In this document: positions 8,398 to 16,100 of the stretch, in pieces | How positions within the stretch are numbered: the stretch's first letter is position 1 | Layout: the number at the start of each line of letters is the position of its first letter | From: a virus | DNA length: 46,594 bases | Virus record (IMG/VR): IMGVR_UViG_3300032242_002404 | Span: 1 to 46,594 of that record | Strand: one strand, 5' to 3' | Program-made: the position numbers and the translations under genes | Notes under the pieces: generated by a model | What the model saw: only the letters and a program-made list of their open reading frames with translations | Told to the model about the DNA's origin: nothing | The model's database searches: none

Positions 8398-8682
8398 TTA
8401 TTCTGCAACCTCAAAAGTTACATTACCAGACTTCATATCGATTTCACCTTTTGGATATTGTGATTCTAATCCTTTTAATGTTTCATCTAAAGATTTTACA
8501 ACCTCATCATAAGCTGCTTCGATAGAACCCTTAACTGTATTAAGTCTATCCTCTTCAATTTTCACATCTCTTAATCTAATGTGTACTTGTCCTAAATCAG
8601 AAACTAATGTTGCTGCTTTTGTTTGAAACTCAGTCAATTTATCTAAAATTGATTGGTCTAATTTTTCAGTTTTTACTGCCAT
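8398..8682 (-). CDS. Small coiled-coil protein, paralogue of the 4585-4980 gene
   Basis: A 94-residue, almost wholly helical protein. It lines up with the first 115 residues of the 4585-4980 product, ending in the same YPxG-x-x-D/N-x-x-x-G-x-x-x-F/Y hairpin-like segment. It lacks the Gln-rich C-terminal tail of its partner. Function unknown. It follows the 2OG oxygenase gene with a single base between that gene's TAA and its ATG, so the two are probably translated together. A host-type promoter starts at its 3' end. Confidence 0.7.
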   Translation of the reverse strand: MAVKTEKLDQSILDKLTEFQTKAATLVSDLGQVHIRLRDVKIEEDRLNTVKGSIEAAYDEVVKSLDETLKGLESQYPKGEIDMKSGNVTFEVAE

Positions 8683-8683
8683 T

Positions 8684-9241
8684 TTATTTATTTTTAAATT
8701 TATTTTCTCTTAACCAAATTACTGCAATCCATTTAACTCCTGTTTTAACAGGAAGGCCTGCATGTAAACTATCATAATCTAAAGTGCTATCATCATTCAT
8801 ATTTTTCCACATCAACATTCTACCCATCTTAGGTGTTACTTTTATTCTTTTTTTAGGGAAATCAGTTTCACCACCTGTATAATTGTGATTTAAATAAAAC
8901 AAATAACTTGCTGTTCTTTGTCCTGCTCTTCCCATAGTAGTTTCATAATAATCACTATTTGGATGAAAAAAATCGTGATGTTCCTTATACTCTCCACCTA
9001 CATTATATTTTACAATATGAATTTCTTCTTGATTTTCAATTGGTAATCCACTATCTTTTGAAATATATTCTTTTATTTTATTTGTCAATTCACTTTCTTC
9101 ATACAACCAACTATTATCAGCGGTTCTATAACCTGCTATATTTTGTCCTAATGTTGCAGCTGCTTGTAATTGTGCAGAACCACTTGCTATAAGTTCTTGA
9201 CATTCTTGTTCGGATAATATATTATCAACAATCTTAATCAT
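8684..9241 (-). CDS. Prolyl-4-hydroxylase-like 2-oxoglutarate/Fe(II) dioxygenase
   Basis: A 185-residue enzyme of the P4H family, whose known members hydroxylate proline in peptides using 2-oxoglutarate, O2 and Fe(II). The iron ligands are visible: the HxD motif at His88 and Asp90 (KEHHDFF) and the distal His160 (DSLHAGLPV). Lys170 (GVKWIAVIWLRE) sits where the 2-oxoglutarate carboxylate is bound. YLNHNYTGGETDFP at 116-129 is the usual core strand segment. The length fits a single catalytic domain. The adjacent genes encode a DxD glycosyltransferase and a Pro-rich adhesin, which are plausible partner and substrate. Small phage dioxygenases can also act on other proteins, so the proline substrate is an inference. 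Confidence 0.88.
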   Translation of the reverse strand: MIKIVDNILSEQECQELIASGSAQLQAAATLGQNIAGYRTADNSWLYEESELTNKIKEYISKDSGLPIENQEEIHIVKYNVGGEYKEHHDFFHPNSDYYETTMGRAGQRTASYLFYLNHNYTGGETDFPKKRIKVTPKMGRMLMWKNMNDDSTLDYDSLHAGLPVKTGVKWIAVIWLRENKFKNK

Positions 9242-9245
9242 ATAT

Positions 9246-9253
9246 ATAAATAT
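9246..9253 (-). promoter_or_regulatory. ATATTTAT box, putative phage late promoter element
   Basis: Minus-strand TATATATTTATATA lying only 4 nt before the ATG at 9241, in a 19-bp gap. If it acts as a promoter the mRNA would be leaderless or start inside the first codons, so this copy is weaker evidence than those 14-29 nt upstream of a start. Confidence 0.35.
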
Positions 9254-9260
9254 ATACTTT

Positions 9261-10196
9261 TTAGACTAACGCAGATTTTGTTCCGTTAAATTTTAAAATT
9301 TTCCAATATTCAAAAGATGCAGTTTCCTCTTTTATATTGAGATTATCGTTGTATGGTAATTTTTTAATATAATTCCATTTATAGAATAATTCATTTTGCA
9401 TATTGTGTTGTACACCTGCATTATGAAATATAGAATATCTTTCAAATTCTTCTTTTGTTGATGTTGCCCAACTGAATTCCAAATCAGTATGTGTTAGTGT
9501 TTCTTTACCCAATTTCCAACTATTCCAAAGTAATGCCCACATATCCGCACACCATATTTGTAATTCATGATAGTTTGGATTTTCTTTTGTTTTTTGATTA
9601 TTAATTTTTGTTATTTCGGTAAAAAGTAATTCAGAATCATTTTCTACATTTTCCCAAAATTTACTATCTACACCTTTTAAAATATATTGTGCACCTATTG
9701 AATTTTTATCATTTTGTTTTACTATATCCAAATCAATATTTACCAATTCACACATTTTATTTATTACATCATCACCTTTAGATTTTATATAATCATATGA
9801 TATGTAAGAATAACAATCAGAACCATACCATTTATCATCATTTAAAAATTCTTCCCAATTTATTGGTTTTGTTAAAATTATATCACAATCAAAATAAAAA
9901 ATTGCTCTTCTACTTAATTGTTTATTTGCTTCAAAATGTTGTTTTAAAATATTAGGTCTTATAGATGATATGTATTGTTTATTTTTTCGGGCATCATCAT
10001 AAAAGAAAAAATGTACTCTTTTATATTTTTTTTCTAATTTGTAAAAACTTTCATGAATAATTCCATTTACTTTGGAACACAATATATGTACATTAGAAAG
10101 ATTAACACCATTTCGCATAAAACTATCTAACATAATTTCAACTTGCCAAGCATAATATTGTGATGCCGGCTGAACACAAATATAATTCATTACCAT
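9261..10196 (-). CDS. GT-A glycosyltransferase with DxD motif, possibly hydroxyproline/serine O-glycosyltransferase-like
   Basis: A 311-residue soluble glycosyltransferase. The metal/donor motif is FDCDIIL (Asp103, Asp105), preceded by RPNILKQHFEA at 80-90. Near the N-terminus QYYAWQVEIMLDSF (13-26) resembles the YxxWQ segment of eukaryotic hydroxyproline O-arabinosyltransferases and peptidyl-serine galactosyltransferases. The C-terminal FHNAGVQ (257-263) could supply the late metal-binding His258. That specific family link is from memory of motif patterns and is tentative; the general GT-A call is firm. An alternative ATG lies two codons downstream. It sits between the prolyl-hydroxylase-like gene and the Pro/Thr-rich adhesin, 3 bp after a small Cys-rich gene, so action on a virion protein is the favoured guess. 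Confidence 0.75.
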   Translation of the reverse strand: MVMNYICVQPASQYYAWQVEIMLDSFMRNGVNLSNVHILCSKVNGIIHESFYKLEKKYKRVHFFFYDDARKNKQYISSIRPNILKQHFEANKQLSRRAIFYFDCDIILTKPINWEEFLNDDKWYGSDCYSYISYDYIKSKGDDVINKMCELVNIDLDIVKQNDKNSIGAQYILKGVDSKFWENVENDSELLFTEITKINNQKTKENPNYHELQIWCADMWALLWNSWKLGKETLTHTDLEFSWATSTKEEFERYSIFHNAGVQHNMQNELFYKWNYIKKLPYNDNLNIKEETASFEYWKILKFNGTKSALV

Positions 10197-10199
10197 AAA

Positions 10200-10457
10200 C
10201 TAATTACAAAAACATATTTTTCCCTTCATAACATAACTATTTATACAATCCGTTTTTATTGAATTTTTGTAAATATAAACCTCACATTCATCAATATTTG
10301 AAGTTCCAACATTTGTATCAATCGTAGTATTATTTCCATAATATCCATATGTTTTTAAATCAGATTTACAATCATAATAATCTACATATATTGTACCATC
10401 ATCGGATATTTCTAAATCATATGAATTTGCTACTAATATTATATAACGATTTTCCAT
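10200..10457 (-). CDS. Small Cys-containing protein resembling an adhesin end module
   Basis: An 85-residue protein, mostly beta by its alternating pattern, with cysteines in DYYDCKSD, DECEVYI, KTDCINS and a C-terminal CFCN. The pattern of a Y-rich strand, a DC pair and a terminal CxC resembles the last module of the neighbouring adhesin, which has YYDYEDCN and ends CYCA. It is probably a separate small structural domain related to that module. It follows the adhesin gene by 9 bp and precedes the glycosyltransferase by 3 bp, so it belongs to the same transcript. No catalytic motif is seen. Confidence 0.6.
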   Translation of the reverse strand: MENRYIILVANSYDLEISDDGTIYVDYYDCKSDLKTYGYYGNNTTIDTNVGTSNIDECEVYIYKNSIKTDCINSYVMKGKICFCN

Positions 10458-10466
10458 AGTTTAATA

Positions 10467-12575
10467 TTAAGCACAATAACAAGCTGATGAGCTCCAAGTA
10501 TAACTTACTGGTTGATTTGGTGATGAATAAGCAACCCCATCATATTTGGTATAATAAGTACCACTATCAACAATACATAATGGAGCAACATTTCCAATTA
10601 ATATTTGAATACTAAGCACGGGTCCTTCATACAAATTACAATCTTCATAATCATAATATTCATAAGATGAAGGTGGTGGTGAAGGTGGTGGTCCTGCTGA
10701 ACATGAACTATCCCCACAACCTAAAATTGCTGTTGCACTATCTAAATCATACGCATATGAGCCCGCAGTTGAATCGCCTATTATATGCCCACAAACATAA
10801 CTACCAAAACTAAAATATGCAGGAGAGTAATCTATTACAATAGAACTTCTAACAGTATCAGTTCCTCCCGTACAATAACTTATTACATACCAAAAATAAC
10901 TTGGTGTAGGTGGGGGTGGTGTTGGTGGTGGAGTAGGTGGTGGTGGAGTAGGCGATGGTGTTGGTGAACCTCCACATATACAAGAAAAATATTCAGTTCC
11001 AAATGCAGCATCTCCATCAGGTGTAGATGATGTTGTAGTAACAACATACCAACAATTAGTACCATCCATACTACCAACTAATGTTGGTGCATATATTGAA
11101 TAATATGAACCAATAACAGGAGTTACATCCGTTGCATTAAGTATATATACCGTTCCACTAGGACTTCCACCACTACACATTTGAACTTGATAATACACAG
11201 GTGTTGGTGGAGGAGGGGTTGGCGGCGTTGGAGTAGGCGTTGGGGTTGGCGGCGTTGGAGTAGGCGTCGGGGTTGGCGGCGTTGGTGTTGGTGCCGGAGT
11301 TGGTGCCGGAGTTGGTGCCGGAGTTGGTGGTGGTGCTACATAACAAGCCAAAGTTTGACTAGTTAAAGAAGCATGATTACCAATAGAGTCATACAAATCC
11401 ACACTATAAGTTCCATCAGCCAATCCAGTTGCACCTGAACCTGGTGTGTAATGAGTTCCTCCACCATTTAAGGTAAAGTAATAACTTCCATTACCACCAC
11501 TTGCACCAGTTACATCTATTGTACCATTTGTTCCAGATGTATCCGCACAACTTTTTGTAGAAGTACCACTAACCGCAACTAAACAACTTAATGTTGCTGT
11601 TCCTAAATTAGTCATATTTCCATCCCCATCATATAATCTTACAACATAAGAACCATCTGCTAAACCAGTTGCTCCATTTGTAGGGTCATAATGAGTTCCT
11701 CCACCATTTAAAGTAAAGTAATATCCTGTTTGAGAACCATTTGCTACTGATGTTAACCAAATTTTACCATTTGCTCCACCATTATCTAAACAACTTGTAT
11801 TAACCGTTGCGGATGGTGCTACATAACAAGCCAAAGTTTGATTTGATAATGCTGCGTTATTTCCAACATCATCATAAAGTCTTACAGTATAAGTTCCATC
11901 ATTCAATCCAGTTGCTCCTGCAGATGTATCATAATGACTTCCCCCACCATTTAAAGTAAAATAATATGTACCACTTCCACCACTAGGACTGCTTACATAA
12001 ATTTTACCATTCTTACCACTTGTACTTAAACAAGTTTTTGCAGATGTTCCTGATAATGGCGTTACACTACAACTTGTAGTTTGTTTATTAATATGGAAAT
12101 TTCCAACACTATCATATAAAATTAAATACCAATCTTGCGATGCCAATCCAGTAAATGTATATGATGATGCACCACTCAAACTAATTGGTGTTGCAGTATA
12201 TGCTGCCGAAGGTGATGAACCAATTTGAACACTTGTATAAGTTCCACTACCTCCACCAAATGTATTCATTGTAATACTACTTAAACCAGTACCACCATTA
12301 CAACTTGTTGATGTATTAAAACTCAATGGTGCTATTGTTGTTGTAGTAGTTGTTGATGTTGTAGTAGTTGTAGTAGTTGTTGTAGTAATTGTACCTGTAA
12401 TTGCAATAGTTGCAGAAGCAGGTGCTGATAATGTTCCACTTGTTGCTTGAACATCTACACCACCACCTTTAACAGTTAAATTTACCGCTGGTCCATTTAT
12501 ACCATCACATTCAGTCCATGTTACTGCTCCTTCATGTCCTGCTGCTACAAATATTGAATAAAAATTACATGCCAT
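10467..12575 (-). CDS. Thr/Pro-rich adhesin or tail-fibre protein with SprB-like repeats
   Basis: A 702-residue surface-type protein. Residues 1-60 form a small beta domain. Residues 62-80 are almost pure Thr. Residues about 168-411 hold three tandem 80-residue repeats, each with a Cys start, YYFTLNGGG, GATGLADGTY and LYDxxGN, close to the SprB repeats of gliding adhesins; a diverged copy precedes them. Residues 415-459 are a Pro/Thr/Ala run (PTPAPTPAP type). Three Cys-containing C-terminal modules follow (about 460-535, 559-628, 637-702), separated by Pro-rich linkers. There is no signal peptide, as expected for a virion protein. Low-complexity Thr and Pro runs are typical O-glycosylation or hydroxylation targets, and matching enzymes lie directly downstream. 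It probably binds the host surface. GC content is locally raised in the Pro run. Confidence 0.75.
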   Translation of the reverse strand: MACNFYSIFVAAGHEGAVTWTECDGINGPAVNLTVKGGGVDVQATSGTLSAPASATIAITGTITTTTTTTTTTSTTTTTTIAPLSFNTSTSCNGGTGLSSITMNTFGGGSGTYTSVQIGSSPSAAYTATPISLSGASSYTFTGLASQDWYLILYDSVGNFHINKQTTSCSVTPLSGTSAKTCLSTSGKNGKIYVSSPSGGSGTYYFTLNGGGSHYDTSAGATGLNDGTYTVRLYDDVGNNAALSNQTLACYVAPSATVNTSCLDNGGANGKIWLTSVANGSQTGYYFTLNGGGTHYDPTNGATGLADGSYVVRLYDGDGNMTNLGTATLSCLVAVSGTSTKSCADTSGTNGTIDVTGASGGNGSYYFTLNGGGTHYTPGSGATGLADGTYSVDLYDSIGNHASLTSQTLACYVAPPPTPAPTPAPTPAPTPTPPTPTPTPTPPTPTPTPTPPTPPPPTPVYYQVQMCSGGSPSGTVYILNATDVTPVIGSYYSIYAPTLVGSMDGTNCWYVVTTTSSTPDGDAAFGTEYFSCICGGSPTPSPTPPPPTPPPTPPPPTPSYFWYVISYCTGGTDTVRSSIVIDYSPAYFSFGSYVCGHIIGDSTAGSYAYDLDSATAILGCGDSSCSAGPPPSPPPSSYEYYDYEDCNLYEGPVLSIQILIGNVAPLCIVDSGTYYTKYDGVAYSSPNQPVSYTWSSSACYCA
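11199..11333 (-). repeat. GC-rich tandem repeat encoding the Pro/Thr/Ala run
   Basis: On the plus strand the unit GGCGTTGGAGTAGGCGT recurs, followed by GTTGGTGCCGGA units. It encodes adhesin residues 415-459 (PTP, PAPT and PPT blocks). It stands out in an otherwise very AT-rich genome and could vary in copy number. Confidence 0.8.
11343..12074 (-). repeat. Three tandem 80-residue SprB-like repeats
   Basis: Adhesin residues about 168-411. Each unit is about 243 bp and contains a Cys start, YYFTLNGGGxHY, GATGLxDG and LYDxxGN. The DNA is also similar between copies (shared CCACCATTTAAAGTAAA-like stretches), so copies could expand, contract or recombine. Confidence 0.75.
12336..12392 (-). repeat. 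Thr-coding trinucleotide run
   Basis: Nineteen codons (residues 62-80) encoding 18 Thr and one Ser with mixed ACA and ACT codons. The mixed codon use argues that the Thr run is selected at protein level and is not simple slippage of one triplet. Confidence 0.75.
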
Positions 12576-12580
12576 TATCT

Positions 12581-12588
12581 ATAAATAT
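12581..12588 (-). promoter_or_regulatory. ATATTTAT box, putative phage late promoter element
   Basis: Minus-strand AAATATTTATAG, 5 nt before the adhesin ATG at 12575, in a 29-bp gap. The short distance would make the transcript nearly leaderless, as at 9246. Confidence 0.4.
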
Positions 12589-12604
12589 TTAACTTTTTTT
12601 AGTT

Positions 12605-12862
12605 TTAATAAGGTGAATCTCCTAAAATTTCAGTATTCCACATAGATTTCAATTCATCTAATGTAGATATATTACTTATATCAATATTGGTAGCATCTCT
12701 TAATGCCTGTTTAGTTGTACCAATTTGAGTAGCTGTTGTAGAATCTCCTCTTTCCAATGCTTTCATAAAATCAACATCAAGTTGTTTAAAAAGTTCTTCT
12801 CTTTTTTTTCTTATTTTATTTTGATGTATTTCCAATGCTTTATTTAAATCAATTCGTATCAT
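12605..12862 (-). CDS. Small helical protein, tail-fibre-associated (unknown function)
   Basis: An 85-residue helical protein. The pattern of a first helix with K/R-rich KIRKKREELFKQLDVDFMKALERGD, then a second helix TTKQALRDA and a short acidic end, resembles small proteins found behind tail-fibre genes in other phages, such as XkdW-like or fibre-assembly factors. That resemblance is weak, so the function is not assigned. It lies between the giant fibre and the adhesin and is probably co-transcribed with the 12867 gene (4-bp gap). Confidence 0.6.
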   Translation of the reverse strand: MIRIDLNKALEIHQNKIRKKREELFKQLDVDFMKALERGDSTTATQIGTTKQALRDATNIDISNISTLDELKSMWNTEILGDSPY

Positions 12863-12866
12863 AGTA

Positions 12867-13148
12867 TTACCAATTTTCAGTATGTTCTGCTTCTAATAAT
12901 GCGTTTTTTGTTTTTATATTTGTACCATAATCAGTTGGAATACTCCAATCAGGGTCATATGCCGTGTGAAATGTTTTATCATAATATTCAGCCTCTACTA
13001 ATATAAATGGCCAACCTTGTGGTACAGTTGGTCTTGCCAATTCTATTGCTTTTGTAAAATCATCTGCTAAAATACTAGCAGAACCTAACATTATTTTTGT
13101 TCCTAAACTTTCTTTACCCGAAGGAAATATACTTATATATCTTTTCAT
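12867..13148 (-). CDS. Hypothetical protein following the giant fibre gene
   Basis: A 93-residue protein with no recognised motif. It has a mixed alpha/beta pattern with one predicted helix (residues 28-40, DDFTKAIELARP) and an aromatic, acidic C-terminal half (AEYYDKTFHTAYDPDW). It starts at the ATG at 13148, four bases after the stop of the 2305-residue fibre gene, so it is likely co-expressed and may be a fibre chaperone or minor tail component. Confidence 0.55.
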   Translation of the reverse strand: MKRYISIFPSGKESLGTKIMLGSASILADDFTKAIELARPTVPQGWPFILVEAEYYDKTFHTAYDPDWSIPTDYGTNIKTKNALLEAEHTENW

Positions 13149-13152
13149 AAAT

Positions 13153-16100
13153 TTATTTATATACTATTATATTAACTCTACTACCACTCGAATCCTCACT
13201 ATCCAATTCCATTTTAAAGCTTGTTGGGTATGTATCAAATATTCTTACTATTTTTGGAACGGGTCCGGTTGCTGTTCCATTTGTTGCAAGTACTACACTA
13301 TAAAATGGTTTATCTGCGGTTGCATTAAGCCATGTTTCAGTACTTTGTAATGCTTCTTGAAAAAATACTTGAAATGTATTGGTTGTTACATATGTAATCT
13401 TATCTATGTTCATACAATAAGGCCACCATAAATCCGTATAAATATCCGTACAATTTGTTGATGAATCCGGTTCAAACATTGCATATGCTCTTACTATTTG
13501 AAACGCTCTATTATATCCTCCAAAAAAGTAAGAAGTCATAAAATTACCACCCGCTGCTCTATTTGAACGAGGGTATGATGCATTTTGAATATAAATTTGC
13601 TGTCTACTGTTATGCCATTCTTGATGATGTGAATTTAATAATAAAAATGTTCCACCTATTTCACCAATAGTTCTTCTTTTTTGAAATGAATAATTTGTAT
13701 GAGTTCCATCTGTTGGGAAAATTGTAGTATCTAATGAATCCAACAAACTAGGTTTAAGATACATATATCTATCGGTATCCTGTCCAACATTAAATCCAGA
13801 TTGATTAATTACAGTGGATGCATTTGCAGCAAAATATGTAACATAAAAATCAGGTATATAATAATCTATAGTCATATAGTTATCATATTCTAAATTGAAA
13901 AGTATATATTGAACACTAACAACATAAGATTGTCCTGCTATCAAATTTGCACCAGACATATATAATACTATATTAGTTGCAGATGGGTTTCCTTGATTAC
14001 CAAAGTTTCCACTAAAATCTGCATCATATTGAGGTGTATCAACATAATCTACTCCACCCGGTCCAGTATAAACAGAATTACCAGCTTGGTCTTTTACATA
14101 AATTCTCATTTCAACAAGTGGACCAAAATGTTTAGTTCCACTTATCCAAGTAGTTTTTCTTAATGATGTAGTAGGAATTGAGAATGTAAATTCATATGCA
14201 CCTGTTAAAGTTGGGTAGATAGTAGTTACAACATTCCATGTTGGTGCAAATGGCCATTGACCAGGAGCAATAGTACCTGCATCTACACCAGGAGGATATT
14301 GTAAATATCCATTACTACCTTGTCCCGTCAATACTCCATTTTGGAATGTTGCTGTTCCGGCAGAATATCCATTTATCAAAAATGTTCCCGATGATGCGTT
14401 TGCTGGGTCTGCTGTTGATGTTGTTCCATAATCCAATAATACTTTAGTTGTATTATTTGAATCTTTTAAACGAATAATACCAGATATAGTTAAATCATTA
14501 TCATCCCAATACAAATATTTAGCACCTGCAGTATTTGTTGCATCTCCTAATCTAAATTGTCCTAAGTTATTTAAATAATATCCTTTACCTGCAGATAAAG
14601 ATGTTGCATTTGCACTTCTAATAAATCCAGTATAACTGCCATCCGTACCAATAACCAATCCTCTAGTAATTGTTGCATCCTGTGCTAATAAAATATCAGT
14701 TGCTACCGATGTAAATTGTGCACCAAATGCTTCCCAATACGATGTGTTTGTTGGTAGATTACCTGTTGTATTTGCTTTTGTTATATAATATGTTCCCAAA
14801 TATTGAACAATATCTCTACGAACACCGGATGTAAAATAATAAGCTGTTCCTGCATCATAATTTCCTCTATAAACTACTCCAGGTCCAGATGCACCAGGAG
14901 GTCCATTTGTTCCAGATGTACCTGGTTGACCCGATGTCCCACTTGTTCCTCCGGAAGTTTCCCATGGTCCCTGACTAGGGTAACCTGTTGAAGTATCTGT
15001 TGTATTTGTAGATACGTGCGATGGATTTGATGTACAAGTCCAACTAGAACCACCATAGGTAACAATATCATGATAATAATAAGTTACTCCAGCTGCCCAA
15101 GCTCCTCTAATAGATGGTTCAACATATCCAGGTGCAACTTGTCTAATAGCACCAACGATAGTTAATGTATCACCATCCCAATACATTCCTTTTCCAGAAG
15201 TAGATGTTGTTTTAATTGAAAAACGTCCAGTTGTACCTGCCACACCATCTTCATAAATTCCCATAAAGATACCAGGTCTATTATATCCAATTATACCAGT
15301 TGCGGGTGCACTGATACCGGATGTACCTGCCGTACCAACAGTAGCGTTTTGTCCTATTGCAATATATGGGTCAGTTCTACCACCGGCTATTACAATATTT
15401 GCAAAACCACTAGTACCATTTTTAGTACCAACATTAATTGTATTTTTTACATAAGACTCTTCAAATATTGCAATCTTAGCTGCTACAAAGAAATCTTGCG
15501 TTCCTAAATATTGCCAATATGCTGTATCGGATGTTGTACCCGATGGTGCATGTGCTCCAACTAAATTACTATTACCATCATAAGTTCCAGGTCCACTTCC
15601 ACTAACTGCTGCGTAATATGTTACAGGATTATTACCATATATTACTGCATCTCTACGATAGTTTGTTGTTTCTACACTTCCTATATAATTTGTTGCTGCA
15701 CTCCATTCTCCTCTCATCACAATACCAGGTCCTGTGTTACCTTCATATTGAATTGCTAATGATTGTGTTTTGTAAACTTTTTGTCTTCCGTTTTCTAAAT
15801 CAACTTCATATATAATAAATGCTGTTGGATATTGTGTTGGATATTGCCAATCAGTAATATCAACAGTTTGGGCAGGGTCACCAGTTACATAACTACCAGG
15901 AGTCAATCCACCACCTAAAGTAATGTGCGATGATTTTGCGTATATTTTTGTTGTATAATATCCTATGTTACCAATCAACAATCCGTTTAAATCATATACA
16001 TCATTTGCAGGGTCATATGAAGTTACTGATGTTAATGTAGTTGCTCCTTTAGTTGCTTTAATTGCAGTACCCGTTCCATCAAATGTGATTTGTCCGGATA

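Noticed and set aside
10200-10467. Frameshift joining the 10200 gene to the adhesin
   Set aside because: The adhesin ends in a complete module with CYCA and the 85-residue gene has its own ATG; similarity between the two is at module level only.
10785-11366. Plus- and minus-strand ORFs rich in Trp/Arg or His/Leu (10785-10967, 10883-11077, 11181-11366)
   Set aside because: They are shadow frames of the GC-rich Pro/Gly-coding adhesin DNA, with skewed composition and no start context.
11343-12074. Diversity-generating retroelement variable region
   Set aside because: No reverse transcriptase or template repeat is seen, and the repeats are protein-module duplications.
12336-12392. Short repeated triplets as a CRISPR-like or regulatory array
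   Set aside because: They lie in frame inside the adhesin gene and encode Thr; no spacer structure.
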